Assembly (NCBI GenBank): GCA_025618425.1
Contig: CM046836.1
Coordinates: 27,856,140 to 27,920,139 of the forward strand
Direction: 5' to 3'
Length of the DNA stretch: 64,000 nt
Source: Heliocidaris tuberculata
Lineage: Eukaryota > Echinodermata > Echinoidea > Camarodonta > Echinometridae
The notes under the pieces were generated by a model, which was not told where the DNA came from, did not search any database, and saw nothing but the letters and a program-made list of their open reading frames with translations. The position numbers and the translations under genes were made by a program. How positions within the stretch are numbered: the first letter of the stretch is position 1; every line of letters begins with the position of its first letter. Shown here in pieces: positions 1 through 12,640 of the stretch.

Positions 1-815
1 TGAATGCAGAACTGTAATCTAATAGGACCAGTATTGCCTCATGACCCTTGTCGACAGCCAATAGGAGGTCGTTCATTACTTTAAGCAGAGCTGTTTCTGT
101 AGAGTAGAACGAGCGATAGGCTGACTGCATTTCAGCAAACAGATGGTTTCTCTCTATATGCTTTCAACTGGAAACTAGAAACTCTTTCAAGTACTTTGGC
201 GAGGAACATTTGGTTAGCTATAGGTCTATAGTTCCTTAGGTCATTGCGGTTCAGTTGAGACTTCTTTAGTAGGGGCACGACATAAGCTACTTTGAAACTA
301 TCAGGAACATTACCAGAAGACAACGAGCCGTTTATGATGCAAGTAATGGTAGGTAGAAGTTCATCAACACATGCTTTGACAAGCCACGTTGGAAGAGGAT
401 CTAGTTACAAGATTTAGAAGCCATGGCGCAGATCACCTTCCTGACTTGGCTTTCAGACACTGGCTCGAAAGAAGAAAATTCACTGCTACATGAAGAGATC
501 TTCTCATTGCAACGAGGAGACACGTTGAATCCAGACGTGATAAGTTGAATTTTCCTCTCAAAGAACTCGCCAAAGTCATTTTCCAAGGTCTCGTCAGAAT
601 CGTGATTCGGAAACACACGAACCGGAGTTGGGCAGGACAGTTTTTGGACGAACTTGAAAAGTTGTTTAGTCTCGCACTCTCTCAACTCCGCTGTCAGGTA
701 CTGAGATTTGGAAACGATAAGTGTCTCATTGTAGGACTTGCAAAGATGTTGATATATCTGCTTGTGAATCTCCAGGTCCGATTTCATCATCCTCCAGAAG
801 TAGAACTTAAACAGA
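1..815 (-). pseudogene. Non-LTR retrotransposon reverse-transcriptase fragment (CR1/L2/Jockey-like)
   Basis: On the minus strand the reading passes from a linker region (about 790 to 401) into the N-terminal fingers of a LINE reverse transcriptase (about 400 to 1). Recognisable blocks are VPDSFKVAYVVPLLKK, then LRNYRPIA, then KVLERV, and near the window start a stretch reading ILVLLDYSSAF, which corresponds to the first catalytic-aspartate block of the polymerase (usually LLDLSAAFD). The frame breaks at least once: one part is open from 790 to 401 and the next from 323 to 132. The rest of the polymerase lies off the left edge. Seen: the motifs and the frame break. Known: this motif order is that of CR1/L2/Jockey-clade elements. 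Inferred: a dead fragment. The exact clade is uncertain. Confidence 0.8.
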
Positions 816-1137
816 TATGAAGAATAATTATCTCACACGACAATCGCCATTACAAGAGTATCCCTAACAACAACTAATGTATGCAGTTTGTTTTCTGGCT
901 ATTGAAATAATGTGCATCGACAGGTGCAAGTAATGATTGTATCATTAAAAAGATATGCTAATTTACATTAAACACTAAAATGGCGTATTCAACAGATGGG
1001 CGTACAGAAAAATTCTTACAGTTCGCTTTCTGCTGTTAGAAGTAGGACCTGATCATCTAGTCAGGTCTGTTAAGCCCATACTTGTGAGTTCTGGGGACAC
1101 AGTTTACAAAAGCACCAAACGTTGCAGATGTACTTGT

Positions 1138-1874
1138 TAGGACCATGGACCTTACTACAGATGGACTAATAACGGGAGTCTTTCTTTGATCACATCATGA
1201 CCGCCGCCACCTGATGATGTTTATGTTGATGAGCACATTCATTTGTCATGACAATGTTGATTACGTAATCATGAATCGTCAAAGACAAAAGAACCTTTTA
1301 CCTTTCTTCGAATTCATTTCGCTGAAGTGTAATTTCAGGAAACGTATCGTGATTTAAGACCAGTTACAGGAGCAGCGAACCCAAAATTGTGACATTTTTG
1401 TGATACGAGATTATTACAGAAGTGGACACTTGTGGACATGCATCTGACCTTGACTAACTTTGAAAAATACATATCCTCTATTGTCCTATTACCTCATATT
1501 CCTGGAAAATGGATCGGATAAGTTTCAAAATGAAATTTAAAATCATTATGTTACAGCCAAATTTACAGGTCTCTCTTGTAAACTACTTCTAATTACCTAT
1601 TGAAAAATGCATATTTCAAATTTTCATTTGTACGCCACAACTGCACATGCATTTCCATGATTTTAAGCGATTCATTTTCTTTTGCGCATGCATTTGTAGA
1701 TTTCTCAAGGCACTGTTCTGGTTCTTTTGAGTCTGACTGGCGGCGGTCGTGATGAGATCAAAGCTGGGAAACATGTTTGGAATGTCATTGTGATTCTTTT
1801 GACATAGTCAGGTGCATGAATTCATTATGGTACCGATCAGTGTCCATCTGTAGTTGGGTCCATGTTAGGACAAT
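1138..1874. mobile_element. Decayed inverted-repeat element
   Basis: The left arm near 1138-1215 contains GGACCATGGACCTTACT, CTACAGATGGAC and TGACCGCCGCCA. The reverse complement of 1725-1874 contains the same blocks in the same order (ACATGGACCCAACTACAG, CTTTGATCTCATCACGACC, CCGCCGCCA) with extra bases between them. This is a diverged terminal or subterminal inverted repeat around about 500 bp without an open frame. No target duplication could be fixed. It is probably an old non-autonomous DNA transposon; exact ends are uncertain. Confidence 0.45.
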
Positions 1875-1884
1875 ATCTTCATTT

Positions 1885-2270
1885 CCCACAGAACCAATCG
1901 AATCGAACCACATCTTCACGCAAACTTATGCTAATTTATGCAATTACATGCATTAAATCAGTAAGTCCACTGACGTGGTAAATATCAATGGCTTAAAAAT
2001 GTTCCAAACTTTCTATATGTATTTCTTATAGCAATAGCTTTATTTTTTCCCCACATGACCCATCGAATTAAATCTCATCTTTATGCAAAATTATGTTAAT
2101 ATATGCCAATTATTGTACTCTATCTACCTAGACAAGGTAAAAATCAGTGCTTGAAAATGTACCAAACTTTCCATTGTTGTGCCTACAGATTTATTTTTTT
2201 CCCACAAGACCCATCAAAATACTCACATCTTCCTGCAAAATTTCCCCATTTTATGAAATTTATTGAATTA
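1885..2270. repeat. Degenerate tandem repeat, unit about 160 bp
   Basis: Three successive units begin near 1887, 2050 and 2203 with variants of CCCACARGACCCATCRAA, followed by a CTCATCTT block and an AT-rich stretch. Between them lies a second shared block (AAAATGTWCCAAACTTTC at about 1997 and 2153). The spacing is roughly 155-163 bp. No coding frame is shared between units. Confidence 0.6.
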
Positions 2271-2391
2271 CATATATTCAATGTGTTAATGCCATTCATA
2301 TTGAACGTATTTGAGAGCTTCAGCTCTTCAATACGTACAATATTTGCATGAAATCAAAAAATATACTCTGAAAATTGCAGTTTACCATTGT

Positions 2392-2660
2392 CATTTCATT
2401 TACCTGACCTTGTTTACCAGTGAGTATCAAATTGGAAGTGCTGGTATAGTCGGTTATTGATATACCATTGAAATTTTTGTTTCATGCATTAATATGCATA
2501 AATTATAATAAAATAGTTTTAAAAGTAAAGGAATATTCTCAGAATATCCCACCTAACATAGTCATTTCATTATCCTGACCTTATTCACCCATATGTTACA
2601 AATTTGAGATACTTGTATAGTCATTTCTTGATATGTCATTAGAAATGTGCAATATGCATA
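2392..2660. repeat. Two-unit tandem repeat, period about 171 bp
   Basis: The block starting GTCATTTCATT..CCTGACCTT at about 2392 recurs at about 2563, followed in both by a CTNGTATAGTC block, then TTGATAT, then an ATGCATAAAT block. The two copies differ at many positions, so the repeat is old. Confidence 0.55.
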
Positions 2661-3426
2661 AATATGAATCAATTTTGATAAATTACCATTAAAATAAACA
2701 TTACAATATTATTGCAATTATTATTATTATTTTTTTTTTTTAAGTAGTATTTATTGATTCATTCAGTTCAATCATACAAAATATAGTGTATCTCAACATT
2801 AACATTAACAATATAAGTCGAATCATGAACCTTGTAAAGTTATAACACATAATATAAATTCCTAAGACAAAATATGGTATTATATTGCTAATATACTCTA
2901 ATAAAACTATTGAATGGTCAACTTATATCACTCTGAATGAATCGGAGATTGATTTGTACTGACCCCGCTCCCGCCCCTCCCCCACAAAAGTTACAAGACA
3001 GACAGACAACGAAACAAATAAACATAATTAGAATAACCCCTAACTGATCGATCTAACCTATGTGGTAAAAATATGAAGCCCTTCCACATATATTTTTGTA
3101 AGTATATCATAGAATATGTGTTTTATGCATAAATTAACATAAATTAACACTAAGATACAGCACAACGAATTTGATGATTTCACCAGATTCACCTGGATAT
3201 GAAAAATTACGAAACTAGTTTTTATATTTCGAGACAAATAATTAAATTTGTGTTTTTGCATAAATTAGCATTTTTAAATAGGGTGCAATTCACTGATTTC
3301 GTGGCACCCTTTCTTAAATTAACGCTTTTAATACATACTAGCAAAAAATTGCGCTTTTGTAAATTCTGTCCCCAATATTTTGTTAACAGACATGACTAAT
3401 CTACATCTTTACTGTGAGGAAAGCTG
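2661..3426. other. AT-rich stretch, no gene seen
   Basis: No exon, RNA gene or transposon end was recognised. There is a poly-T run near 2730. Open frames are short and low in complexity. Confidence 0.5.
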
Positions 3427-4239
3427 GGGCCTGTTTCTCGAAAACGTCATAATTTATGTCTACCTTCTTGACTAAGTCAGCGTTAGTTCGCCAGTTGTCC
3501 GCTACGTGTTTCACGAAGCTGTCTCAGCTAAGATCAACAACTAGCGAGAGGGACTTATGACTAGACGCCTCTAACCACGGCCTATCTTCTTTTAAAGCCG
3601 ACGTGCAGTGCTATCACATGTCAGTTATTGGGTAAATTATGGTTGGCAAAAAGGGATGCTACATTCTTTTGCAACTCCTTCAAAACTATCTTTCTATTCA
3701 TTCAGCTACTCTGGAAATTATCCATGTTTATAATATATATGAAATTATATGAAAATCAGCATTTGTTCTATTCAAGGCTTGTATCCACTGAACTATAGTG
3801 AATCAATACCCCTTTTTCACGTTTTAATGGAAACAAAAACAAAACAAAAACAAAAACAGTTTGAGGTTATTTCAATATAAAAAGATTATTTTTTAAAATC
3901 ACGCAAAAAACAAAACAAAGATAAAAAAAAAAATAAAAACGAAACAATAATAGACTGATAGGCCAATATAAAATTGTGGTGGGATAAAAAAAAAGTGAAA
4001 CCAAAACTTATAAAATTCCCATTGAACAGTTGAAAAGTGAACAAGAAATATCACTTGGGCAAGAAAAAAAAATACTAGCCTACTGATAAGCAATGCGAAG
4101 TATTAATATCTAGAAATTTTTAAAATAAATTCATAACTATTGCTAGGTATATTTTATATAGGAATGGAATAAGGAAGTTTCTAACTTATAATGGCAAAGC
4201 TATTTATTTACGATATGGACAATTGCAAGCGTTACGGAA

Positions 4240-4426
4240 AACACGATAAAAACTATTTTCGAAAAATCAACTCGAGGCAATTTCAATAGCCCTGTCTATT
4301 ACCTTTAGAAATGTGCGAACATTACAATGACGCATTACGTAGTCCGAACCTGATTTCTATGGGCAGTATAATAGGCCTTTGAAATTGCCCTTGAGTTTAT
4401 TTTTCGAAAGTAGTTTTTATCGTGTT
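4240..4426. repeat. 187-bp hairpin-forming inverted repeat
   Basis: The left arm starts AACACGATAAAAACTATTTT and the right arm ends with its near-complement, AGTTTTTATCGTGTT. Arms of about 50-55 bp match, including ACTCGAGGCAATTTCAA against TTGAAATTGCCCTTGAGT. The short interior has no open frame. It looks like a miniature foldback element. Confidence 0.6.
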
Positions 4427-5096
4427 GGAATGAAATTCACAAAATATTTTCAAGTTTGAAAGAAAAATATTATGAAAATCATAATGAATATTTTCAAATT
4501 GACAGTGCAATACATAAACCGATACGAGGTACTTTGACAACTATTGAGTTTCTCGTCAACTATTCATCAAATTTATGAAATATTATTGCTTGGTTACGGA
4601 ATGACACAAAAAAGGACATGACTTTTCAACCAAAATAAACATTACTCAAACTCTGTGAACTTTGAATATGCGTCCAAATTTCAAGGTTGCTGTGGCATTC
4701 TGTAGTATGTTAGCTTTGATATGACACCATGTTCATGGAAATCTGTTGAAAAAATTTGAAATATGATGCAAAATATGAAATAAAATAGCATTAGGGAATG
4801 ACCATTACAGAGTGACTTCTGAAAGTCAATGGGAAATAATGTATAAAATTCATATTATGTAAATAAGTAGTAAAACAGAGTTGAAACACAGAATGAACAA
4901 ACACTTTGATGATTTTTGATGACCTAAGATATCTGTGTTAAAAATAGCTCTATTAATGTTTATTAATCTATAATATATGCAAATTTTATTCATAAATTCG
5001 TATTTTTTTTTATCAATTATACTTCTTTCAAACCCAATCAGAGCAATGCAGCCAGCGCTATCCATAATCTCGAGACATGTGTACAAGATGTTTATA

Positions 5097-6462
5097 ATTG
5101 GTTGAACTCACATTCACTAAATTAAAAGTTAAATCTTGCTAAATGTGAATTTGTTATGTACGGTTCTAAGACTCAGTTAGAGAAGATTTTCATCACTTCA
5201 ATTACTCTTGCTGGATATGAAATTACCTTATCCAATGCCTGCCGTAACCTTGGTGTGTTTCTCCACTCAACTATGGCAATGTCTACACAAATTCAATATG
5301 TCTCAAAATCAGTTCGTTATCAGTTACGCAATTTAGGTTTTATTCGTAAATATCTTAACCGTAGTGTCAATGAGAAAATTACTCAAGACATGCTTTGATT
5401 TCATATCGCTTGGATTTTGGTAATGGCCTCTTGTTTGGTTTGCCTCACAACCTACTCGCAAAATTACAAAAATTACAGAATGCCGCACAGTCACATTACA
5501 CCAGTTCTCAAATCCCTTCATTGGGTGCCCGTAGAAGAACGTATTGTTTTTCAAGATTCTTTTGTTATTATTTCACTGTATACATAGCCTTTTGACAAGG
5601 CCCTCGTGACTTGGCTATTTTTCTCGGCAAGTAAGCTAGTAGTGGCTGCATAACAAGACTAGCCGCCCAGCCCGGTGAATGCGCGATCGAGCGACGTGAG
5701 TCGCGAGGGCCTTTTGGAACCTGGCCTGTATTTCTTATGCTATCCCTTGTTCCTAGCGAGGATCTGCTAACTTATAGGTAGGAGCCAATCAGCGAACGTA
5801 TCTTCGCATGACGTCAGCATAAATTTGGTATGCAAATTCGCCTTCATCTCGGCACCCTGTGCAACCTACATCAATCATGGAAAGCAGGCCCCGCAGATAC
5901 CGTTGTGATTGGTCGATAATCCTCGGTAGGCGTGTTAGCATACGAATGTCAACTCGTGAATAATTCATATCGGAAACCCAGGTTCCAAAAGGCCTCGCGA
6001 CTAAAGTCGCTCGATCGCGCGTTCACCCGGGCCGTGTTGATTCTTTTCGTCGCCGGCTAGTCTCATCTCAGGTACAGCATGACGAGGAAAATAGCCAAGT
6101 CACGAGGCCTTGTCAAAAGGCTACTGTATACATGGCTCTGCTCCGCAGTACAACATTGGCTTGATCAAGTATTACATTCCCTCTAGACTATTACGTTCTC
6201 AAAATTCTGGCTTACTTGTTATTCCTAGGCTTAACACAAAGTGGGGGGAGCAAACCTTCGTTCATGCCGGGCCGTCAATATGGAATACTCTCCCTCAATG
6301 GATTAGAAATAGCAGATCTGGTGAAGTCTTCAAAAACAATCTTAAAAAGTATCTGTTTAATTTGGCCTATAACTGATTGCACTTTTGTTAATTGTCATCT
6401 TTTGCACAAGTTGCGCCTTGAGCACTTGATCATCAAGTGGATTTGGCGCCTTATAAATGTTA

Positions 6463-6513
<51 letters not shown>
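5097..6513 (+). pseudogene. 3' part of a CR1/L2-like LINE, split by a DNA transposon
   Basis: The plus strand encodes the C-terminal part of a LINE polymerase: LNLAKCEFVMYGSK, then NACRNLGVFL, then RYQLRNLGFIRKYL, with KLQKLQNAA further on. The tail resumes after an insertion as HGSAPQYNIGL, IPSRLLRSQNSG and AGPSIWNTLPQWIR. One base change shifts the frame just before the insertion and one early stop ends the first open part, so it is dead. The 3' untranslated region ends in GGATTTGGCGCCTTATAAAT followed by (ATT)n at about 6466-6513, the usual tail of L2/CR1-type elements. It is 5'-truncated near 5097. Confidence 0.8.
5586..6122. mobile_element. 537-bp TIR element with an 11-bp target duplication, inside the LINE
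   Basis: The element begins AGCCTTTTGACAAGGC and ends with the matching inverted sequence GCCTTGTCAAAAGGCT. The inverted similarity runs about 40 bp and includes a CACGARGGCC/TGACTTGGCTATTTT block. It is flanked by direct copies of ACTGTATACAT at 5575-5585 and 6123-6133. Removing the element and one copy restores the expected LINE reading, which confirms the boundaries. There is no transposase frame, so it is non-autonomous. Target duplications of 9-11 bp suggest a Mutator-like relative, but the superfamily is not proven. Confidence 0.8.
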
Positions 6514-6516
<3 letters not shown>

Positions 6517-8180
6517 ATTTTTGAAAAATTCTGAAGAGTATTCATTTGTGTAAAATACTACTGGCTAGTTTAAAAGATAGTCAGATAGATTTTTTATTAC
6601 ATTCCATTTTATATTGCATGTGTTTCATTGTTTTATGAATTTCTTATGTATTGTAATGTTTTTTGGGGGGGTTCATTATTCATAAATTTCATCATATGAT
6701 TTCTTTTCTTTGATACTATCATCTAGATAAATATTTAGGTCGAAAATACAAGACAATCAAATCTACAGAGGAAAGAAATACATCTCATTTACAAATGGAA
6801 TAAGAAAACACAATTTTCTCATTTGTTTTGTATACAAAACCCAAAATATTCAAATTATTAAATCTTTTATCACTTTTATACTAGAAAATGATTTCATCAT
6901 CTCTACTTTAGTTAATAATTGATAAATTAAGCTGAACTAATGTATAGGTTCAGGGTTGAATTAATTTATACAAAATTGAATTTAATGTCATTCCGTAACA
7001 TTATTTTGTTAAGGAATGACATAATTAATCATATCATAATTCTTATGTAAAGCAAAAGCACGTACATTTTGTAGGTATTAGGTACCTTGATTTACCTTTC
7101 AACTTTCATAACAAAATGATAGTCCTTTTCGGAAATAGGTTGAAATTATGTGTTTTGGGCGTTACGGAATGACAGTTTTTTTTTAGTTTTCATGGTTACT
7201 GAAGTATGAGAGATTATAAAGAACAGAGACTGATGCTATTCTTGATTATTATGTTACTTAAACTCTGCGTATCAAGTGCATTTCAGCAAACAAGCCCTTT
7301 ACTCTTCTTTTGCAATTAATCATAATTAGTATAAATCAATGATTTAAAAATTTATGTTAATCATATATGCAAATTTTCAGTATTCATGAGTGTAAAAATA
7401 TCAAAATTTTATCAGATTATAAAAATTTGAATATTTACAATTAATTTGACACCAAATTTGATATGATCAGACAGATTTGAAATTTGAGGATTCATGTCCT
7501 GTTTTGCTTGGAATTTCCTATTATGGGTCCTTTATATCTGATCGATTAGCATGAAAATGACATGCTACCGCAATGAACATGAAAATCACTTTTTATTTCT
7601 TGTATAATAATGACAAGCGTGTAGGTTGTGCGGAAATAAAATACTGTAAGATCTTCGTAAAAGGTTTCTATAAAAATTTATTTGGTGAAGTAGAATCCAA
7701 CGAGGGAATTATAATCTTACACCTTAGGCAAGCCATTGTTACAGGTATATTCTATGGTTTTTCAGACCCATATCAATGTAAACATAAATTATATCAACCA
7801 TTTGTTTAATGAATACTTTGAAATATACTTCTTTAAACTTTTAATATGAATATTTTTGGTAAGTTCAATATCATAATCAAGCCTAAATATTTATAGCATC
7901 TTGTTTTTACTATGAAAATATATGGGTGTATTTTGATAAAATATCAAATGACTCCCAGTCATGAAATCAATAACTCGTTTTGTGTGTGTGTGTGTGTGTT
8001 TTGTTTTTTTCTTCATTTTACAAGCGTTTCCATGGTGTAATTTACATAGTTTAAAATGTGTCTGGCATCTATCATACCTTTCCTCTATTTTCAGCCCCCC
8101 CCCCCCCCAATTCATTCAAATATTTGCAGTTTGAGTTAAATTTAGCATTTTAAAATAAGTGAAATTGCAACCAAGGCTAC
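6514..8180. other. AT-rich stretch, no gene seen
   Basis: No exon recognised. There is a short hairpin at about 6986-7021 (TCATTCC against GGAATGA), a (GT)n run at 7979-8000 and a C run at 8095-8109. Confidence 0.5.
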
Positions 8181-8335
8181 GTGTCGGTTCCTAATCTCGC
8201 CGATAGTATTGCTATCACGAGATGTCCAGGTAGAAAGCTCTTCGTGAAACGGTTTAGGAAGTTCATAGACATCTCTGTAGTTGAAGGACAAAGTTATGAC
8301 TGTCTTGTCGTTGGTTTCGATAAACAGGCTCCTGG

Positions 8336-9096
8336 TCTCACCTATGTACAATGTACTTACCATTAACGATAAGGGCCAGTCCAATGCATTAGATCAGGTG
8401 TCCAATATTGCCGATTTATGAACATATATTGACATCAATTCATGACCCATAACGATGAAAGTGTTTGCAACCGACAGATTGCAAACATCTGTCAATCAAA
8501 CACGACGCACACTGCTTGCATGGCTTTTTCTGTACCAACTTCACATTAAAGAAGTAAGATTATTGCCTAAAGACATTATAAGTGTGGTATCTTGGTAGAA
8601 AATCGCTAGCCGACACAATACAATTCTTGAAGGCCCATTCACATAAATCGTGGAGGTTGACGATTTGCTGATATCGCTATTGTTCAGGTGGAACCGAGAC
8701 TTTTAATAGTGTCAAGACAAATTACTCTCGCGTACTTCCCTTCTACCTCTGGCAGGTGTAAATTGATGTGCGAAAAAGGGTTTGAAAAAATACGTTAGAA
8801 ATAGGTGTAACGCATGAAAAGATTTCTTATTGTTTCCTGATATTTCATATCTCTGAAAACTATAATTATTGACTAACAAGTCGAATTTTTAGAGACTATG
8901 CATGATTTGGCCAAAAAGAAATAATGTCATCTGCCACGCAACACATACAAGGACACACATAAGAAATTCCCCCGCCCGCAATGCATTCTTGTGAGGCGGA
9001 TCAAAGTTAATAGGATAATTGATTAAAGAAATTCATATAAAATCGAGTATCTGTCCTCTGTAAATTTTAAGAAGGCAATGATGGCTAATGATTATA
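8336..9096. other. No gene or clear repeat seen
   Basis: Plain AT-rich sequence without a long open frame, splice-flanked conserved block or inverted termini that could be recognised. Confidence 0.45.
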
Positions 9097-10660
9097 ATAG
9101 GCCAGGAGCCTGTCGCGAAATAGTCATCCCATTTTATATATGGGATTGTCAGCTCGAACAAAGCCGCCGGGTTTGGCCCCTAGAGCTCCCCCCCCCCCCC
9201 CCCCCAAGGGCCCCAAAGTCGGGTCGATTTCAACCCATCTAACATATGCGGCAAACTTTGTCAGCAGAAAGGTGTATGACTATACATTACCAGAACCCCA
9301 AAATTGACAAAATTTTCCGTCAGGATGGGTTGTCAGACGGCCCCTAAAAATTGGGGAAATTTTTTCCCCCTTAAGGCCCGTAGACCAGATTTTTTTCAGA
9401 AGGAAGAGGTATGGATGTACATTACAAAAATATAAAAACTGACAAAAATTTCTATCGGGAAGGGGGTGCAACACGCCCCTAAAAAAACCACCGAAATTCC
9501 CCTAAACCAAGCTTTGCTGCTCAAAATGCTCTGGATGTAGAGAAAACCCCCTTTTTGCATTATAATCTTAATAAATCCAATGTGTGTAATTCAATTCAGA
9601 TCAAATTTACATAGTAAAATATTGAGTATTGTAACTTTCTTGCGGTGCAATTTGGTATTAATTGATCATTTCAATAATAATTTATTACATTGTGAAATTG
9701 TATAGCTCTTCACAAAAGTAGTCAAATGATATTGTCAGGATTATGTAAACACACCCATTGTCCATCTGCACCTGTTTGACAAGGCATAATAGAAGGGCTT
9801 GTTAAGTATCTGGGCTATGTGGCTGCTATGCTGAAATTTACCATTCACGTGTCAATTACACAAATACCTTGCAAGCTCTCTATTATGCCAAGTCAAACAG
9901 GCGCAGATGGACAATGGGTGTGTTACATATAATCCTGAATATCATGTGACTACTTTTCAGAAAGCAATACAACCCAACTCGGAGGTTCGGTTCCGCGCGA
10001 GCACCTTCATGTCATACTCCTAAACTGTTGACCTATAGAATATCAGATAAAGTTCTTTGAAGTTAATTTTGTACTACCTAGCGGTATACAAATTCTTTTT
10101 TCAGGTGGTTGGTAAACTTTAAGGTTATAATGCACAAAAAAGGGTTTTTCTCTACATCCAGAGCATTTTGGGTAGCAAAGCTTGGTTTAGGGGCACTCTG
10201 GTGTTTTGTTGTTGTTTTATTTTTTTCAGGGGCGTGTTACACCCTCTTTCCAATGGAAATTTTTGTCAGTTTTTATATTTTTGTAATGTATATCCATACC
10301 TCTTCCTTCTGACAAAATTTGGTGGGCCTTAAGGGGAAAAATTTTCCCCACTTTTTAGGGGCGGTCTGACAACCCATCCCGACGGAAAATTTTGTCAGTT
10401 TTTGTGTCTCGGTAATGTATAGTCATACACCTTCCTTCTGACAAAGTTTGGCGCAATGTTAGATGGGTTGAAATCGACCGAACTTTGGGGCGCTTTTTTT
10501 TTTTGGGGGGGGGGCTCTGGGGGCAAACCCGACGGCTTCGTTCGAGCTGACAAGCTTTTTGTGAATGACTTGGATGTTCTATGTAACTTTAAGGGGTCAG
10601 ATCTCATAATATGTAAAATGGGACGACTATTCTGGGACAGGCTCCCAGACTATGTTTTCC
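9097..10660. mobile_element. 1.56-kb foldback element with arms of about 700 bp
   Basis: Sequence from about 9097 matches the reverse complement of sequence from about 10660 almost all the way to a centre near 9850. Matched blocks include GGAGCCTGTC at both tips, TTGTCAGCTCGAAC, GATGGGTTGAAATCGAC, TCTACATCCAGAGCATTTTG and, near the middle, CCCATTGTCCATCTGC. The right arm carries about 50 extra bases near 10555-10605. Each arm has a C or G homopolymer (9186-9205; 10495-10513) at the same relative place. The open frames seen in it are non-coding by-products of the arms. It is probably a non-autonomous foldback transposon. Confidence 0.8.
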
Positions 10661-12125
10661 ATTTTACCCCTAGGCTGAAGTGAGCTTGTCTTTATATTCT
10701 TTGAACAGTTGAAAAGGTTTATATTATCTCAGAGTATATCCACCATTTCAGCCAGCGATTCGGCGAGAGTTATGTCTAGCCACGTTTCAGCCGTCATAAC
10801 TTTTTGTTATCGCCGAAAAAAATGCCCAAATAAGACACTTCATTCGGGAGATTTTTATATTTCATCTCTACTTTGAACATTATAAAAAATTTAACCCCAA
10901 CGTTTTCAAAATATGATTTCGGATCACTGTCGATTTAACACGTGAGCGAATGGGGACCTGAATTACTTATGTGAGTCCTATACTACAACTGTTTGTGATG
11001 TCATATGGGCGTGTACGTACCAAAATATGTACGCGTGCTTAGTGGCGGGACTGAGCACTCTTCCCTTATCAATACTCTTTAGGTTGGATAGGCTGTGTAG
11101 GACTAAGGAGTCACAACTGGCAACAAATTAATTCAATCAGCTGCCCCTTTCTAAGGATGCATAAAAGAATCTACAAGTACGTTGTTGCCTTTGATGTCCG
11201 ATGTTCGATGCCGCCAACTTCATGGGAAAGCTGAGTAGTGATTTTTGTCACAAATTACATATCTGGAATTTTTCACTTTTTATTTCAGTAAACAAAGTGA
11301 AATTAGAGCAGATGATAAAATATGAATAAAAATGCCTAATTGTGTCCAGAAATTGGGCTATATTGTATGACAGCAGTTGCAATTTGTGGAAATAAGACAA
11401 ATTTGACAATCCTAATATTCGCAATTTGACACCCTTCCGATTACTTCCGACAAACGAAAATCAAAAGTGCAATTGTTCAAGTACATTTATTTATGATGTA
11501 ATGTGTCAGAATACTGTCAAGACACGTCCAATCGAGTAATTTTGATTCATATTTCAGGAAATTTTGCGCCATTTCTTTTCGCTTGCCTCCAGTAAAGGTA
11601 AACACTGTGAACTGCTCATATTACACTAGTGAAAGCGAAAAATAATTATCATTACAAAAGCATATTTCCCTTTGAAAATGGCCCGTTAGGTTGCAGCCAG
11701 GCAGGAATCTTTTGTCTTCTTATCTGCAAGGAAGATGCAGATAAGCACATGCCTGACATATTATTCCCCTGGCGGCATCGAACATGATTCAAAGGGAATG
11801 AACTAGATGTGACTCCAGCTCTTTTAAAGCTCCTTGGTAGAACATGAAAGCGGGGCGAGGGAAGTGTGCTCTTTTGAACATAAGTAAAGAAAAAAGAGGT
11901 TGAAGGTTCCAGGTCTTGAAACAGTGGCAGGACCTGGATCCTATGGACTGGTGGCACAAGTCAAAAGGCAAAACAAAACAAATCAAAAAGGTGATTAGAT
12001 TCACTTTTTTCAGCTCCCGACAAATAAACTACCATTTTATGTTATGTTATTATATGTTGATGTGAAGAAATAAAATACTTTTACTACTAGTACTACTAGT
12101 AATACTATTACTACTAATGAAACCA

Positions 12126-12157
<32 letters not shown>

Positions 12158-12640
12158 TATTATTATTATTATTATTTTTATTATTATCATTATTATTCCT
12201 CTATATATTATATAAGTCCTCTTTCCACATGAAATGCGAGTTATAACTACATCATTTTACTTCATTATGCCAAATATGGTTACGTTGTGACATTTAATTA
12301 CAGCGACAGAGCAAAACAGTTATTTCTACATACAAACTTTCGCCTATATGACTTCACGAAGTGACAGCTACGTACACAAAATCAGGTTGACGAGTTGATA
12401 TTACATAATTATCTACCACTGTATTATTACATGCCTAGCTATGACACATAAAATACTGAGGAAATCATTTATAATAAATGCATGTTAACAAGTAAATAAT
12501 GTAATCTAATACCTGACTATAGTTGCTACAGTCCACCTAGGACTAAATATGATAGATTTTACGAAACATGCCCCATTAAACCATGGTTGTAAAAAAAAAA
12601 GGAATCGTCAGAGGTCAAGTGAAAAGGTATGTTTACGTTT
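10661..12640. other. No gene seen; contains AAT/ATT microsatellite
   Basis: No exon was recognised. At 12128-12180 (AAT)n runs directly into (ATT)n, a microsatellite that can fold back on itself. If the minus-strand CLCA gene continues to the left, this is part of its first intron. Confidence 0.5.

Larger units (their letters stand above)
3427..8335. mobile_element. Possible 4.9-kb composite bounded by a terminal inverted-repeat family
   Basis: The left end near 3427 reads GGCCTGTTTCTCGAAAACG and the reverse complement of the right end near 8335 reads GAGCCTGTTTATCGAAACC. Behind each tip are subterminal blocks (GTCATAA, GTTTCACGAAG-type, AGATCRRCRAC) shared with the arms of the 982-bp element at 15137-16118. 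The interior holds a hairpin (4240-4426) and a LINE fragment (5097-6513), consistent with later nested insertions. No target duplication is clear. Alternatively the two ends are half-elements that only happen to face each other. Confidence 0.35.

Noticed and set aside
1885..2270. CRISPR-like spaced repeats
   Set aside because: Period of about 160 bp, diverged units and eukaryotic context; there is no short direct repeat with uniform spacers.
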